The translations under genes were made by a program, and so were the position numbers. The notes below the pieces were generated by a model. That model did no database searches. It was given only the letters and a program-made list of their open reading frames with translations, and was not told where the DNA came from. Shown in pieces: positions 1 to 9,301 of a stretch of 64,000 bases of DNA (the stretch's first letter is position 1; each line of letters begins with the position of its first letter). Source of the stretch: Falsiroseomonas tokyonensis (GTDB taxonomy: Bacteria; Pseudomonadota; Alphaproteobacteria; Acetobacterales; Acetobacteraceae); contig NZ_JAFNJS010000002.1 in the NCBI RefSeq assembly GCF_019024325.1, forward strand, positions 744,118-808,117, written 5' to 3'.

Positions 1-369
1 GCGCTGGAGGCGCTCGGCCGCCAGATCGGCATGCATGTGGCCGCGACGCGGCCGGAGGCGCTGGACGTCTCCGCCGTCGACCCCTCGGCACTGGAGCGGG
101 AGAAGGCGGTGCTGCGCGAGCAGGCGGCCGGGTCCGGCAAGAAGCCCGAGATCGTCGAGAAGATGATCGAGGGCCGCATCCGCAAGTACTACGAAGAAGT
201 GGTGCTGCTGGAGCAGGTCTGGGTGCATGACGGCGAGACCCGCGTGAAGGAAGTGGTCAAGAAGGCCGGTGGCCAGCTGACCGGCTTCGCCCGCTTCCAT
301 CTGGGCGAGGGCATCGAGAAGGCGGCTAGCGACTTCGCCGCCGAAGTGGCCGCCGCCGCCAAGGGCTGA
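1..369 (+). CDS. tsf: Elongation factor Ts, C-terminal part (cut by window start)
   Basis: EF-Ts is the guanine nucleotide exchange factor that recycles EF-Tu in translation. The frame is open from base 1, so about the last 122 codons are seen. The fragment has the dimerisation-domain pattern of EF-Ts: a segment reading [12 protein letters not shown], then a helical stretch with [19 protein letters not shown], and a tail ending in a short acidic/Ala-rich sequence. Its position just before pyrH and frr is the standard bacterial order (rpsB-tsf-pyrH-frr), so rpsB should lie just outside the window. An internal ATG at base 31 is not the start. Confidence 0.95.
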   Translation, partial: ALEALGRQIGMHVAATRPEALDVSAVDPSALEREKAVLREQAAGSGKKPEIVEKMIEGRIRKYYEEVVLLEQVWVHDGETRVKEVVKKAGGQLTGFARFHLGEGIEKAASDFAAEVAAAAKG

Positions 370-376
370 GGCGCAA

Positions 377-425
377 GCCCGCCCGCCCCCCCGACCCGGC
401 TGCCTGAAGGGGCGGCCGGGCGGGC
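377..425. terminator. GC-rich inverted repeat after tsf, possible terminator
   Basis: GCCCGCCCG at 377-385 pairs exactly with CGGGCGGGC at 417-425 (9 bp) with a 31-base loop that can itself pair partly. It begins eight bases after the tsf stop. There is no U-tract, so intrinsic termination is uncertain. The remaining gap to pyrH (426-575) shows no further feature that I can support. Confidence 0.35.
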
Positions 426-575
426 GCATACCTGGCGCGAAGTCGGCCGCGCAGCTCCCCCGGCCCGGCTCGCGCCCGGGGCCTGCCGCCACAGGGCTGC
501 TTTCCCTTCGCCTTGCCGCCGCCATGCCGCGGCGACTATGTTCCGCAACGCCAGCCTCCGGATTCCCGAGACCCG

Positions 576-1298
576 ATGAGCAGACCTCCGATCTACAAGC
601 GCGTCCTGCTCAAGCTGTCCGGCGAGGCGCTGATGGGCTCGCGGGACTATGGCCTCGACATCGCCGTGCTGAAGGCCATCGCGGAGGATATCCGCGACGT
701 GGTGGAGCTCGGCGTCGAGGTCTGCATGGTGATCGGCGGCGGCAATATCTTTCGGGGCGTCGCCGGGGCCTCGGCAGGGATGGATCGCACCCAGGCGGAT
801 GCGATGGGCATGCTGGCCACGGTGATGAACGCGCTGGCCATGCAGAACTGGCTGGAAAAGCTGGGCGTGCCCACCCGGGTCCAGTCCGCCATCCAAATGG
901 CCAGCCTCTGCGAGCCCTTCATCCGCCGCCGCGCCATGCGGCACATGGAGAAGGGAAGGGTGGTGATCTTCGCCGCCGGCACCGGCAACCCCTTCTTCAC
1001 CACGGACACCGCCGCCGCGCTGCGCGCCAATGAGATGGGCTGCGACGCGCTGCTGAAGGGCACGCAGGTGGATGGCGTCTATTCCGCCGACCCGCGCAAG
1101 AACCCCAATGCGGAACGCTACACCACGATCACCTATCTCGATGTCCTGTCCCGCGACCTGGCGGTGATGGACGCCGCCGCCATCAGCCTGGCGCGGGAGA
1201 ACAAGCTGCCGATCGTCGTGTTCAACATTCACGAGCCTGGTGCCTTCACCGCCGTCATGCGGGGCGAGGGGAAGTTCACCACCGTGGTCGATCCATAA
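576..1298 (+). CDS. pyrH: Uridylate kinase (UMP kinase)
   Basis: Cytosolic hexameric kinase that phosphorylates UMP to UDP, the first dedicated step toward UTP and CTP. The 240-residue protein matches the family length. It shows the amino-acid-kinase fold landmarks: KLSGEALMG (residues 13-21), the glycine loop IGGGNIFRG (53-61), [13 protein letters not shown] around residue 70, and [17 protein letters not shown] in the ATP/UMP site. The ATG at 576 is preferred over an in-frame ATG at 513 because homology begins at [16 protein letters not shown] and the extra 21 codons look like GC-rich spacer. It lies between tsf and frr as in most bacteria, with frr 12 bases downstream. Confidence 0.96.
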   Translation: MSRPPIYKRVLLKLSGEALMGSRDYGLDIAVLKAIAEDIRDVVELGVEVCMVIGGGNIFRGVAGASAGMDRTQADAMGMLATVMNALAMQNWLEKLGVPTRVQSAIQMASLCEPFIRRRAMRHMEKGRVVIFAAGTGNPFFTTDTAAALRANEMGCDALLKGTQVDGVYSADPRKNPNAERYTTITYLDVLSRDLAVMDAAAISLARENKLPIVVFNIHEPGAFTAVMRGEGKFTTVVDP

Positions 1299-1310
1299 GG
1301 GATAGCTGGC

Positions 1311-1883
1311 ATGGCCGCTGACTTCGCCGAGTACAAGCGCGAGCTGCAGCGCCGCATGGACGGCGCGCTGGAGACGCTCAAGAAGGAATTCCAGGGCCTG
1401 CGCACCGGCCGCGCCAGCCCGGCGCTGCTGGAGCCGATCCGCGTCGAAGCCTATGGCAATGTGCAGCCGTTGGTGCAGGTCTCCAATATCTCGGTGGCCG
1501 GGCCCGGCCTGCTCTCGGTCCAGGTCTGGGACAAGTCCGTGGTGAAGGCGGTGGAGATCGCCATCCGCGATTCCGGCCTCGGCCTGAACCCGCAGACGGA
1601 GGGCCAGGTGATCCGCGTGCCGCTGCCGCCGCTGACCACGGAACGGCGCAACGACCTTGTGAAGACCGCCGGCAAATATGCCGAGGCCAGCAAGGTTGCC
1701 ATGCGCGGCGTTCGGCGCGATGCGATGGAGACGGTCAAGGCCTGGGAGAAGGACAAGAAGTCCGAGGTCAGCCAGGACGACGTGAAGCGTTGGACGGATG
1801 AGATCCAGAAGATGACCGACCAGAGCATCAAGGCCGTGGATGCCACCCTGGCGGAGAAGGAAAAGGACATCCGGACAAGCTGA
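1311..1883 (+). CDS. frr: Ribosome recycling factor
   Basis: RRF works with EF-G to split post-termination ribosomes. The 190-residue length is close to the usual ~185. Near the N-terminus it carries LKKEFQGLRTGRASPALLEPIRVEAYG, here cited by parts: LRTGRASPALLEPI and VEAYG, a conserved signature of the family. The second half has the RRNDLVKTAGKYAEASKVA pattern of the long helical domain. A Shine-Dalgarno-like AAGGGAT lies about 8 bases before the ATG. It is co-directional with pyrH and only 12 bases away. The downstream gene uppS starts 31 bases after the stop. Confidence 0.96.
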   Translation: MAADFAEYKRELQRRMDGALETLKKEFQGLRTGRASPALLEPIRVEAYGNVQPLVQVSNISVAGPGLLSVQVWDKSVVKAVEIAIRDSGLGLNPQTEGQVIRVPLPPLTTERRNDLVKTAGKYAEASKVAMRGVRRDAMETVKAWEKDKKSEVSQDDVKRWTDEIQKMTDQSIKAVDATLAEKEKDIRTS

Positions 1884-1914
1884 TGGCACGCGAGGCGGCC
1901 TGGATCGTCGGGGG

Positions 1915-2703
1915 ATGAGCGCTGCGACGAAGCCGCTGGATGGCGCGGCGGCGCGCGACCTGCCGCAGGGCGCCGCCCCGGCTCGCACCGGGTGCGAGGG
2001 CGGGCCGCCACGGCATATCGGCATCATCATGGACGGCAACGGCCGCTGGGCCAGCGCCCGCGGCCTGCCGCGGGCCCTCGGCCACAAGGCGGGAGCCGAG
2101 GCGGTGCGCCGGACCATCGAAGCCGCGGCCCAGTCCGGCGTCAGCTGGCTGACGCTGTTCGCCTTCTCCTCCGAGAACTGGCAGCGCCCGGCCGAGGAGG
2201 TGCGCGACCTGACCGGGCTGATGCGCATGTATCTGCGCTCCGAGGTCGGGACCCTGGCGCGGGAAGGCATCAGGCTCCGTGTGATCGGGGAGCGGGAGCG
2301 CTTCGGCGCGGAAACCGTGCAGGCCATTGCGGCGGCGGAAGCGGCCACGGCACATGGCACCCGGCTGAACCTGAACGTCGCCGTGTCCTACGGCGGGCGG
2401 GCGGAGATCCTGGCCGCGGCGAAGGATATCGCGCGGCGCGTCGCCGCCGGCACGCTGGATGCGGAAAAGGTGGACATGGCCGAATTCGCCGGCCGGCTTT
2501 CCACCGCCGGCATGCCCGACCCGGACCTGATCATCCGCACCAGCGGGGAGCAGCGCCTGTCCAACTTCCTGCTCTGGCAGGCGGCCTATGCCGAATTCGT
2601 CTTCCAGGACGTGCTCTGGCCGGATTACGACGCCGCGCATCTGGCGGAAGCGATTGCCGAATTCTGCCGCCGCGAACGCCGCTACGGCCTGCGGGTCGCG
2701 TGA
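1915..2703 (+). CDS. uppS: Isoprenyl (undecaprenyl) diphosphate synthase
   Basis: Cis-prenyltransferase that elongates farnesyl diphosphate to the C55 lipid carrier used for peptidoglycan and O-antigen. The 262-residue protein has the signature HIGIIMDGNGRWA with catalytic Asp near residue 40, a FAFSSENWQRP motif, and the C-terminal RTSGEQRLSNFLLWQ motif that binds isopentenyl diphosphate. The ATG at 1915 was chosen because the longer in-frame start at 1840 would overlap frr by 44 bases. The roughly 33 residues before the conserved domain are low-complexity. A GGGGG run touches the start codon but there is no well-spaced ribosome-binding site. Confidence 0.94.
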   Translation: MSAATKPLDGAAARDLPQGAAPARTGCEGGPPRHIGIIMDGNGRWASARGLPRALGHKAGAEAVRRTIEAAAQSGVSWLTLFAFSSENWQRPAEEVRDLTGLMRMYLRSEVGTLAREGIRLRVIGERERFGAETVQAIAAAEAATAHGTRLNLNVAVSYGGRAEILAAAKDIARRVAAGTLDAEKVDMAEFAGRLSTAGMPDPDLIIRTSGEQRLSNFLLWQAAYAEFVFQDVLWPDYDAAHLAEAIAEFCRRERRYGLRVA

Positions 2704-2716
2704 CGCGGGCCTGGCG

Positions 2717-3595
2717 ATGATCACCGCGCCGGTTCCGGGCGAGCCCGGCGCCCCGCGCCGGCAGTGGAACGACCTGCGCAAGCGGGCGCTTTCGGCCGCC
2801 GTGCTGCTGCCGGCGGCGCTGGCCTGCATCTGGTTCGGCGCCGAATCCTTCACCGCCATGGTAGCGATCGCCGGCGCGGTGCTGGCCTGGGAATGGGTGC
2901 ACCTGTGTGGCCGCCGCACTCGGGTCTTCCCGGGCCTCGCCGTGCCGCTGGTGGTCTGCGCCGCGGGGGCGCTTGCGGTGATGGAGCAGGTGCGGCTCGG
3001 TCTGGCGCTGCTGCTGGCCGGCTTCGCCGCCACCTGGCTCGGCGTCGCGTTGCTCGGCCGGCGGTCCGGCATCACCCAGCCGGCGCGGCGGCTCGCCCTC
3101 GGCGTGCTCTATATCGGCTTGGCCGGGCTCGCGCTGATCGAGCTGCGGCACGACAACGAGGCCGGGCGCGGCAATGTGCTGTTCCTGTTCGTCGTGGTCT
3201 GGGCCTCCGACATCGGCGCCTATATGGCCGGGCGGGCCTTCGGCGGGCCGAAGCTGGCGCCGTCCATCTCGCCCAACAAGACCTGGTCCGGCGCGCTGGG
3301 CGGCCTGGCCGCGGCGCTGATCTTCGGCGGCGCCTGCGCCCTGGCCTTCACGCCCGGCGCCTGGTGGCCGGCGGTCGCGCTGGTGGCGCTGCTGGTCAGC
3401 ATCGCCTCGCAGGCCGGCGATCTTCTCGAATCCGCCATCAAGCGCCACTTCAAGGTGAAGGACACCTCCTCCCTCATCCCCGGCCATGGCGGGCTGCTGG
3501 ACCGGCTGGATGGGGTGCTGGCGGCGGCGCCGGTGGCGGCGCTGCTGTCCACTATGCTGGGGCAGGGGCGGCCGCTTTGGGGATGGGCCTGGTGA
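2717..3595 (+). CDS. cdsA: Phosphatidate cytidylyltransferase (CDP-diglyceride synthase)
   Basis: Integral membrane enzyme making CDP-diacylglycerol from phosphatidic acid and CTP, the branch point of phospholipid synthesis. The 292-residue protein begins with a cationic segment and then several hydrophobic spans (AVLLPAALACIWFG, MVAIAGAVLAWEW and others). It carries both conserved blocks: DIGAYMAGRAFGGPKLAPSI followed by SPNKTWSG, and SQAGDLLESAIKRHF followed by KDTSSLIPGHGGLLDRLD. The start at 2717 gives a 13-base gap after uppS. The 3' end overlaps the start of dxr. Confidence 0.95.
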   Translation: MITAPVPGEPGAPRRQWNDLRKRALSAAVLLPAALACIWFGAESFTAMVAIAGAVLAWEWVHLCGRRTRVFPGLAVPLVVCAAGALAVMEQVRLGLALLLAGFAATWLGVALLGRRSGITQPARRLALGVLYIGLAGLALIELRHDNEAGRGNVLFLFVVVWASDIGAYMAGRAFGGPKLAPSISPNKTWSGALGGLAAALIFGGACALAFTPGAWWPAVALVALLVSIASQAGDLLESAIKRHFKVKDTSSLIPGHGGLLDRLDGVLAAAPVAALLSTMLGQGRPLWGWAW

Positions 3596-4761
3596 CGCGT
3601 TCGGTTTCGATCCTCGGCTCCACCGGCTCGGTCGGGCGGTCCACCATGGCGCTGCTGGATGCGGCGCCGGAGGGCGCCTTCCGGGTCGAGGCGCTGGTCG
3701 CCAACCGCGACTTTTCGCAACTTGCCGAACAGGCGCTACGCCACCGGGCGCGGCTGGCCGTGGTGGCGGATGAAGGCGCCTATGCGGATCTGAAGGCCGC
3801 CCTGGCCGGCAGTGGCGTCCAAGCTGCGGCGGGCGCCGCGGCGGTGGAGGAAGCTGCGGCGCGCCCGGCCGATTGGACCATGGCCGCCATCGTCGGCGCC
3901 GCCGGCCTGCGCTCCACCCTCGCGGCCCTCGGCCGCGGCGGCACCCTGGCGCTGGCCAACAAGGAAAGCCTGGTCTGCGCGGCGGAGCTGGTGCTGGCCG
4001 TGGCGGGCGCCGGCGGCGCCCGGCTGCTGCCGGTCGATTCCGAGCATAACGCCATCTTCCAGGCCCTCGATGGCCAGGACCCGGCAGGGGTGGAAAAGAT
4101 CATCCTCACCGCCTCCGGCGGCCCCTTCCGCGAATGGCCACTGGAACGCATGGCGCGCGCCACGCCGGAGGAGGCGGTGCGCCATCCGGTCTGGTCGATG
4201 GGCGCCAAGATCAGCATCGATTCCGCCACCATGATGAACAAGGGGCTTGAGCTCATCGAGGCCGCGCGCCTGTTCCCGGTGCCGGAGGCGCGGATCGACA
4301 TCCTGGTGCATCCGCAATCGGCCGTGCATGGGCTGGTGCAGTTCGCCGATGGCTCGCTGATGGCGCAGCTCGGTACGCCCGACATGCGCACGCCCATCGC
4401 CCATGCCCTGGCTTGGCCGAAGCGGCTGCATGTCGAGGCGCCGCGGCTGGATCTGGCGGCGATCGGCCGGCTGGAATTCAGCGCGCCCGACCCGGTCCGC
4501 TTCCCTGCGCTGCGCCTGGCACGAGAGGCCTTGCAGGCGGGCGGCGGCGCCCCGACTATATTGAACGCGGCCAATGAAGTGGCGGTGGGGCTTTTCCTCG
4601 ACCGGCGCCTCGGCTTCCTCGAGATTGCCGCCGTGGTGGCGGATACGCTGGCGGGGCTGGTGGCGCCGCGGGCGGAAGGGCTGGAGGATATCCTGGCGCT
4701 GGATGCCGCCGCGCGCCGCGCCGCCCGCGACCATGCCGAGGCCCGCGCCGCGGTCGGGTGA
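3592..4761 (+). CDS. dxr: 1-deoxy-D-xylulose 5-phosphate reductoisomerase
   Basis: NADPH-dependent enzyme converting DXP to MEP, the committed step of the non-mevalonate isoprenoid pathway that feeds UppS. The N-terminus reads SVSILGSTGSVGRSTM, the NADPH-binding glycine motif. Further family blocks are ALANKESLVCAAE, PVDSEHNAIFQ, ILTASGGPFR and MGAKISIDSATMMNKGLE. I place the start at GTG 3592, where GTGA overlaps the cdsA stop by four bases and a GGGG run lies about 9 bases upstream; this gives 389 residues. ATG 3583 (three codons earlier) is the alternative. Confidence 0.95.
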   Translation: MTRSVSILGSTGSVGRSTMALLDAAPEGAFRVEALVANRDFSQLAEQALRHRARLAVVADEGAYADLKAALAGSGVQAAAGAAAVEEAAARPADWTMAAIVGAAGLRSTLAALGRGGTLALANKESLVCAAELVLAVAGAGGARLLPVDSEHNAIFQALDGQDPAGVEKIILTASGGPFREWPLERMARATPEEAVRHPVWSMGAKISIDSATMMNKGLELIEAARLFPVPEARIDILVHPQSAVHGLVQFADGSLMAQLGTPDMRTPIAHALAWPKRLHVEAPRLDLAAIGRLEFSAPDPVRFPALRLAREALQAGGGAPTILNAANEVAVGLFLDRRLGFLEIAAVVADTLAGLVAPRAEGLEDILALDAAARRAARDHAEARAAVG

Positions 4762-4840
4762 GGGCGGGCGGCAGGCGGGACTGGCGCCGGACTGGCTGGC
4801 GCATCAATGACGGGCGCCTTGCGCGCCGCTGGAGAGCACC

Positions 4841-5950
4841 TTGGACTTCCTGCCCGATCCGATCCGCACCCTTCTGGCCTTCGTGGTCGTGCTGGGCGTG
4901 CTGGTGTTCTTCCATGAGCTTGGCCACTACCTCGCGGCCCGCTGGCGCGGCATCCATGTCGAGCGATTCTCGGTGGGCTTCGGCCGGGCCATCGCCTCCT
5001 GGACCGACCGGGTTGGCACGGAATGGCGCATCGGCTGGCTGCCGCTCGGCGGCTATGTGAAGCTGCACGGCCAGGAACAGCCGGAAGACGTTCCGGAGGA
5101 GGTGCGCGCCAGCTGGCGCCCCGGCCAGACCTTCCATGAGAAGCCGGTGCGCGACCGCGCCATCGTTGTGGCCGCCGGCCCGCTGGCCAATTTCGTGCTC
5201 GCCGCGCTGATGTTCGGCGCGCTCTACATGACCGTGGGCCAGCCCGCGGCGACCACCGCGGTCGGCACCGTGCAGGAAGGCTCCGCCGCCGCCACCGCCG
5301 GGCTGCTGCCGGGCGACCGGATCCTGGCGCTGGATGGCCAGGCGGTGACGCGGTTCGAGGAGGTGCAGCGCCATATCCAGCCCCGCGCCGGCACGCCGGT
5401 GGCGGTGACGGTGGAGCGGGACGGGACGCAGCGCACGCTGACCGCGACGCCCGTGCCGCGCACGACCGGGGAGACCACGGTGGGCATCCTCGGCGTCGGC
5501 GCCGCGCCGACGCAGTTCGAACGGCTGAACCCGCTCAGCGCCCTCTGGGCCGGCACGGTGCAGACGGTGGATATCACCAAGCAGACGCTGGCCGCCGTCT
5601 GGCAGATGATCGCCGGCGGAAGGGGGGCGGAGGATCTCGGCGGGCCGCTGCGAATCGCGCAGATGTCGGGCCAGGTGGCGGAGCTCGGCATTGCCAGCCT
5701 GGTCTCCTTCATGGCGGTGCTCTCGGTGAACCTGGCGCTGATCAACCTGTTTCCCATCCCGGTGCTGGATGGCGGCCACCTGATGTTCTACGCGGCGGAG
5801 GCGATCCGCGGCCGGCCGCTGCCGCCGCGCGCCCAGGAATACGGCTTCCGCGCCGGATTCGCGCTGCTGATCACCCTCTTCGTCTTCGCCACATGGAACG
5901 ACCTGTCGCAGCTCGGCGTGGTGCGCTGGGCGGCGGGGCTGTTCGGCTGA
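4841..5950 (+). CDS. rseP: RIP metalloprotease RseP (site-2 protease)
   Basis: Membrane-embedded zinc protease performing regulated intramembrane proteolysis, classically of anti-sigma factors, and clearing signal-peptide remnants. The 369-residue protein has the zinc motif HELGH at residues 25-29 in the first membrane span. A PDZ domain lies around residues 130-220 with the GLLPGDRILALDGQAV pattern. A second metal-ligand motif, NLFPIPVLDGG, is near residues 302-312. The start is a TTG at 4841 with GGAG about six bases upstream, and no in-frame ATG exists nearby. It sits in the usual dxr-rseP-bamA order of proteobacteria. Confidence 0.94.
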   Translation: MDFLPDPIRTLLAFVVVLGVLVFFHELGHYLAARWRGIHVERFSVGFGRAIASWTDRVGTEWRIGWLPLGGYVKLHGQEQPEDVPEEVRASWRPGQTFHEKPVRDRAIVVAAGPLANFVLAALMFGALYMTVGQPAATTAVGTVQEGSAAATAGLLPGDRILALDGQAVTRFEEVQRHIQPRAGTPVAVTVERDGTQRTLTATPVPRTTGETTVGILGVGAAPTQFERLNPLSALWAGTVQTVDITKQTLAAVWQMIAGGRGAEDLGGPLRIAQMSGQVAELGIASLVSFMAVLSVNLALINLFPIPVLDGGHLMFYAAEAIRGRPLPPRAQEYGFRAGFALLITLFVFATWNDLSQLGVVRWAAGLFG

Positions 5951-6152
5951 ACCGGCCGGGGCCCTCGCGGCCCCGGAAAGTCCTGCAATTTCAGCGCATC
6001 AGCGCGGCTTGGCGCGGTTTCCGCCGAAGCGCGGCGCGGGCCGCGCGGCGGGGATGGGCAGGCCAGGCGGGCAGCTTGCCTGCGGGGGTGGCGGGGGCCT
6101 TGCCGCTCGGGTAGTCTCCGCCGCCTTACTCACCCCGCCGGGGATATACCTC

Positions 6153-8492
6153 TTGGTCGCCAATCGGCTTCTCCTGCTCGCCGCCACCTGCCTCGTCCCG
6201 GTCGGCCTTGCCCTGACCGCGGAGGCGCAGACCCGTGGCCCTCGCGCCCCCGCCGCCGCATCGCCCGCCGCTTCCGGCGTGGTGCGCGGCATCGACGTGA
6301 CCGGCAACCAGCGCATCGAGGCGGATACCATCCGCTCCTACATGCTGCTGCAGCCGGGCGATCCCTTCGATGCGGACCGGCTGGACCGCAGCCTGCGCAC
6401 GCTGTTCGCCACCGGGCTGTTCCGGGACGTGACGGTGGCCCGCGCGGGAGACCGCATCCAGGTCGCGGTGCAGGAGAACCCGATCGTCAACCGCGTGGCC
6501 TTCGAGGGGAACAGCAAGGTCTCCGACGATGTGCTGACGCCGGAGGTGACGCTGCGCGCGCGCGCCGTCTTCACCCCGCAGGCGGCGCAGGCGGACCGGC
6601 AGCGCATCCTCGACCTCTATGCCCGCCGCGGCCGTTTCGCCGCCCGCGTCGAGCCCAAGGTGATCGAGCTCGACCAGAACCGCGTCGACGTGGTCTTCGA
6701 GATCACGGAAGGCGATGCGGCGCTCGTCAGCCGCGTCAGCTTCGTGGGCAATACCGCCTTCTCCGACAGCCGACTGAAGGACGTGGTCGCGACGCGCGAG
6801 CAGGCCTGGTACCGGATCCTGTCCACCTCCGACATCTATGACCCGGAGCGGCTGAACTTCGACCGCGAGCTGCTGCGCCGCTACTACCTGCGCCAGGGCT
6901 ATGCCGATGTGCAGGTGACCGGCGCGGTGGCCGAGCTGGCGCCGGACCGCAGCGGCTTCTTCGTGACCTATACGATCGACGAGGGCCCGCGCTACCGCGT
7001 CGGCCGCGCCGAGATCACCAGCACGCTGCGTGGCGTGGAGCCCGAAACGCTGCGCGGCGAGCTCGCGATCTCCGAGGGCGACTGGTACGACGGCGATGCG
7101 GTGGAACGCTCGGTCGAGGCGTTGTCCGATGCCGTCGGCCTGCGCGGCGTGCCCTTCGTCGAGGTCCGCCCGCGCGTGGTGCGGGACCGGGAGAATCGCC
7201 GCGTCGACGTGACCTTTGAGGTCGCCGAGGGCACGCGCGCCTACGTCGAGCGCATCGACATCACCGGCAACAGCCGCACGGCGGACCGCGTGATCCGGCG
7301 CGAATTCCGCATCGCGGAGGGTGACGCCTTCAACGCCGCGCAGGTGCGCCGGTCCCGCCAGCGCATCCGCGACCTGGGCTATTTCGGCAATGCCGAGATC
7401 AACGTGCAGCCCGGCTCCGCGCCGGACCGCACGGTGCTGGTCACCTCGGTGACGGAACGCCCGACCGGCGAAATCTCGCTGGGCGGCGGCTTCTCCACCG
7501 ATGCCGGCTTCCTGACCGACTTCGGCATCCGCGAGCGCAACTTCCTGGGCACCGGCGTCGACACGCGGCTGCAGACCCTGCTGGCGCAGCGCCGCACGCA
7601 GGTCGACTTCTCGATCACCGACCCGTCCTTCCTGGACCGCAACCTGGCGGCCGGCCTCGACGTCTTCTATATCACGCGCGACCTGCAGGACACGTCGAGC
7701 TATTCGGAGAAGCGCGTCGGCTTCGCCCTGCGTGCCGGCTACGAATTCAATGAGCGGGTGCGGCAGAGCTGGTCCTACAGCCTGGTGCAGCGCGACATCT
7801 TCGACGTGCAGACGGATGCCAGCCGCTATATCCGGGAACAGAGCGGCATCACCCTGCTGTCGCAGGTCGGCACCACCCTTTCCTATGACGTGCGCGACAG
7901 CCGGATCGAGCCGCGCAGCGGCTATATCGCGCGCGTCGGCACCGATGTGGCGGGCCTCGGCGGCGATGTCGCCTATATCCGCTGGCGTGGCGACGTGGCC
8001 GGCTACATCCCGCTGGAACGCTACCTGGGCGCGCCGGAATACGTGCTGGCGCTGCAGGCCGGCGTCGGCCTGCTGACGCCCTGGGGCGACCGGCCGGAAC
8101 GCATCATCGACCGCTTCTTCCTGGGCGGCGACAATCTGCGCGGCTTCGCCCTGGCCGGCGCCGGCCCGCGCGATACCTCCAGCGCCGGCAATGACGACCC
8201 GCTGGGCGGCCGGCTGATCTGGACGCAGACCACCGAACTGCGCTTCCCGCTGCCGCTGCCTTCCGAGATCGGGCTGCTCGGCCGCGCCTTCGTCGATGTC
8301 GGCTCGCTCTCGCGCACGCCGGTCTCGGGCGTGGGCGTGCAGGACGATTCCTCGCCGCGCGTCGGCGCCGGCGTTGGCGTGTCCTGGCGCACGCCGGTCG
8401 GCCTGATCAATATCGACATCGCCCAGGCGGTGGTGAAGAAGTCCTACGACGAGACGCAGCTTGTGCGTTTCGGCTTCGGCACCCGTTTCTGA
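6153..8492 (+). CDS. bamA: Outer membrane protein assembly factor BamA
   Basis: Core of the BAM complex that folds and inserts beta-barrel proteins into the outer membrane. I start it at TTG 6153, giving 779 residues with a clean signal peptide: basic NR, a hydrophobic core LLLLAATCLVPVGLALT, and an AEA cleavage site around residue 25. Five POTRA-like repeats occupy about residues 30-440, visible as recurring VxxxxxxGNxxxxxxxI/V patterns. A C-terminal 16-strand barrel region follows and ends in a terminal Phe (RFGFGTRF). In-frame upstream starts (ATG 6054, TTG 6009) would add GC-rich residues before the signal peptide. The skp-type gene follows after 23 bases. Confidence 0.94.
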   Translation: MVANRLLLLAATCLVPVGLALTAEAQTRGPRAPAAASPAASGVVRGIDVTGNQRIEADTIRSYMLLQPGDPFDADRLDRSLRTLFATGLFRDVTVARAGDRIQVAVQENPIVNRVAFEGNSKVSDDVLTPEVTLRARAVFTPQAAQADRQRILDLYARRGRFAARVEPKVIELDQNRVDVVFEITEGDAALVSRVSFVGNTAFSDSRLKDVVATREQAWYRILSTSDIYDPERLNFDRELLRRYYLRQGYADVQVTGAVAELAPDRSGFFVTYTIDEGPRYRVGRAEITSTLRGVEPETLRGELAISEGDWYDGDAVERSVEALSDAVGLRGVPFVEVRPRVVRDRENRRVDVTFEVAEGTRAYVERIDITGNSRTADRVIRREFRIAEGDAFNAAQVRRSRQRIRDLGYFGNAEINVQPGSAPDRTVLVTSVTERPTGEISLGGGFSTDAGFLTDFGIRERNFLGTGVDTRLQTLLAQRRTQVDFSITDPSFLDRNLAAGLDVFYITRDLQDTSSYSEKRVGFALRAGYEFNERVRQSWSYSLVQRDIFDVQTDASRYIREQSGITLLSQVGTTLSYDVRDSRIEPRSGYIARVGTDVAGLGGDVAYIRWRGDVAGYIPLERYLGAPEYVLALQAGVGLLTPWGDRPERIIDRFFLGGDNLRGFALAGAGPRDTSSAGNDDPLGGRLIWTQTTELRFPLPLPSEIGLLGRAFVDVGSLSRTPVSGVGVQDDSSPRVGAGVGVSWRTPVGLINIDIAQAVVKKSYDETQLVRFGFGTRF

Positions 8493-8515
8493 GCCACATC
8501 CGGAATTATCGACCC

Positions 8516-9298
8516 ATGCGCCTGCGTCATCTCCTCGCGGCCTCGCTGCTCCTCGCGCCGTCCCTGCTGATCGTGCCGCAGGCGTCTGCCCAGCAGCAGC
8601 AGGGGCAGCAGTGGTTCGTGCCGCCCGGCCAGGCCCAGGGCCAGCCGCAGCGGCCCGCGCAGGGCCAGCCGGCGCAGCGCCCGCCGCAGCAGCGCCCGGC
8701 GGCCACGCCGGCCGGCCAGCGCCCGCCCGCGCCGGTCATCGCCATCGTCGACATCCCGGAGGTCCAGCGCCTTTCCGCCGCCTTCAACCAGGTGCGGGAG
8801 GAGATCGAGCGCCGCCGCGCCAGGCTGAACGAGGATCTGCAGCGCGAGCAGGGCCGCTGGCGCGAGGAACAGCAGGCCCTGGCCGCCGCCCGCGCCACCC
8901 TGGCGCCGGAACAGCTGCGCGCGCGGGAGCGGGAGCTGCAGGAACGCATCACCGATGCGCAGCGCATCTTCCGCGACCGGTCGCGCGCCATCGACCAGGC
9001 CGCCCAGACCGGGCTGCAGCAGATCGAACAGGCGCTGGGCGCCGTCATCCGGCAGGTCGCGGCCTCCCGCGGGGTGAACATCGTGCTGCCGCGCCCGCTG
9101 GTGATCTTCAACGATTCGGGCTTCGACCTGACGGATGAGATCTCGGCGCAGATGAACCGGGTGCTGCGCAGTGTGAACCTGCCGGCCGAAGGCGCCGCGC
9201 CGACCGAGGCGCCCGCTGCCGGCGCGCCCGCCGCCGATGGCACGCCGCCGCCGCCGCCGCCGCCCGCCCCGGCCGCCCCGGCCGCGCGACGGAACTGA
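8516..9298 (+). CDS. OmpH/Skp family periplasmic chaperone
   Basis: Predicted periplasmic holdase that carries unfolded outer membrane proteins to BamA, whose gene is just upstream. A signal peptide spans residues 1-25 (LLAASLLLAPSLLIV core, cleavage after ASA). The mature start is unusual: about 45 residues very rich in Gln, Pro and Gly. The OmpH domain follows, with a beta-strand (VIAIVDIPEV), long Arg/Glu/Gln-rich coiled-coil arms and a terminal INIVLP-like strand (residues about 75-225). The C-terminus is an Ala/Pro tail with a run of seven prolines. At 260 residues it is much longer than the ~160 of E. coli Skp. The bamA-skp-lpxD-fabZ-lpxA context supports the call. Confidence 0.9.
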   Translation: MRLRHLLAASLLLAPSLLIVPQASAQQQQGQQWFVPPGQAQGQPQRPAQGQPAQRPPQQRPAATPAGQRPPAPVIAIVDIPEVQRLSAAFNQVREEIERRRARLNEDLQREQGRWREEQQALAAARATLAPEQLRARERELQERITDAQRIFRDRSRAIDQAAQTGLQQIEQALGAVIRQVAASRGVNIVLPRPLVIFNDSGFDLTDEISAQMNRVLRSVNLPAEGAAPTEAPAAGAPAADGTPPPPPPPAPAAPAARRN

Positions 9299-9301
9299 CC
9301 G

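Noticed and set aside
189-2360. Reverse-strand open frame opposite tsf, pyrH, frr and uppS
   Set aside because: The forward genes have conserved motifs throughout; the reverse product is low-complexity.
9245-9268. CCG microsatellite near the end of the Skp-like gene
   Set aside because: It is in-frame polyproline coding within a GC-rich gene and needs no separate explanation.
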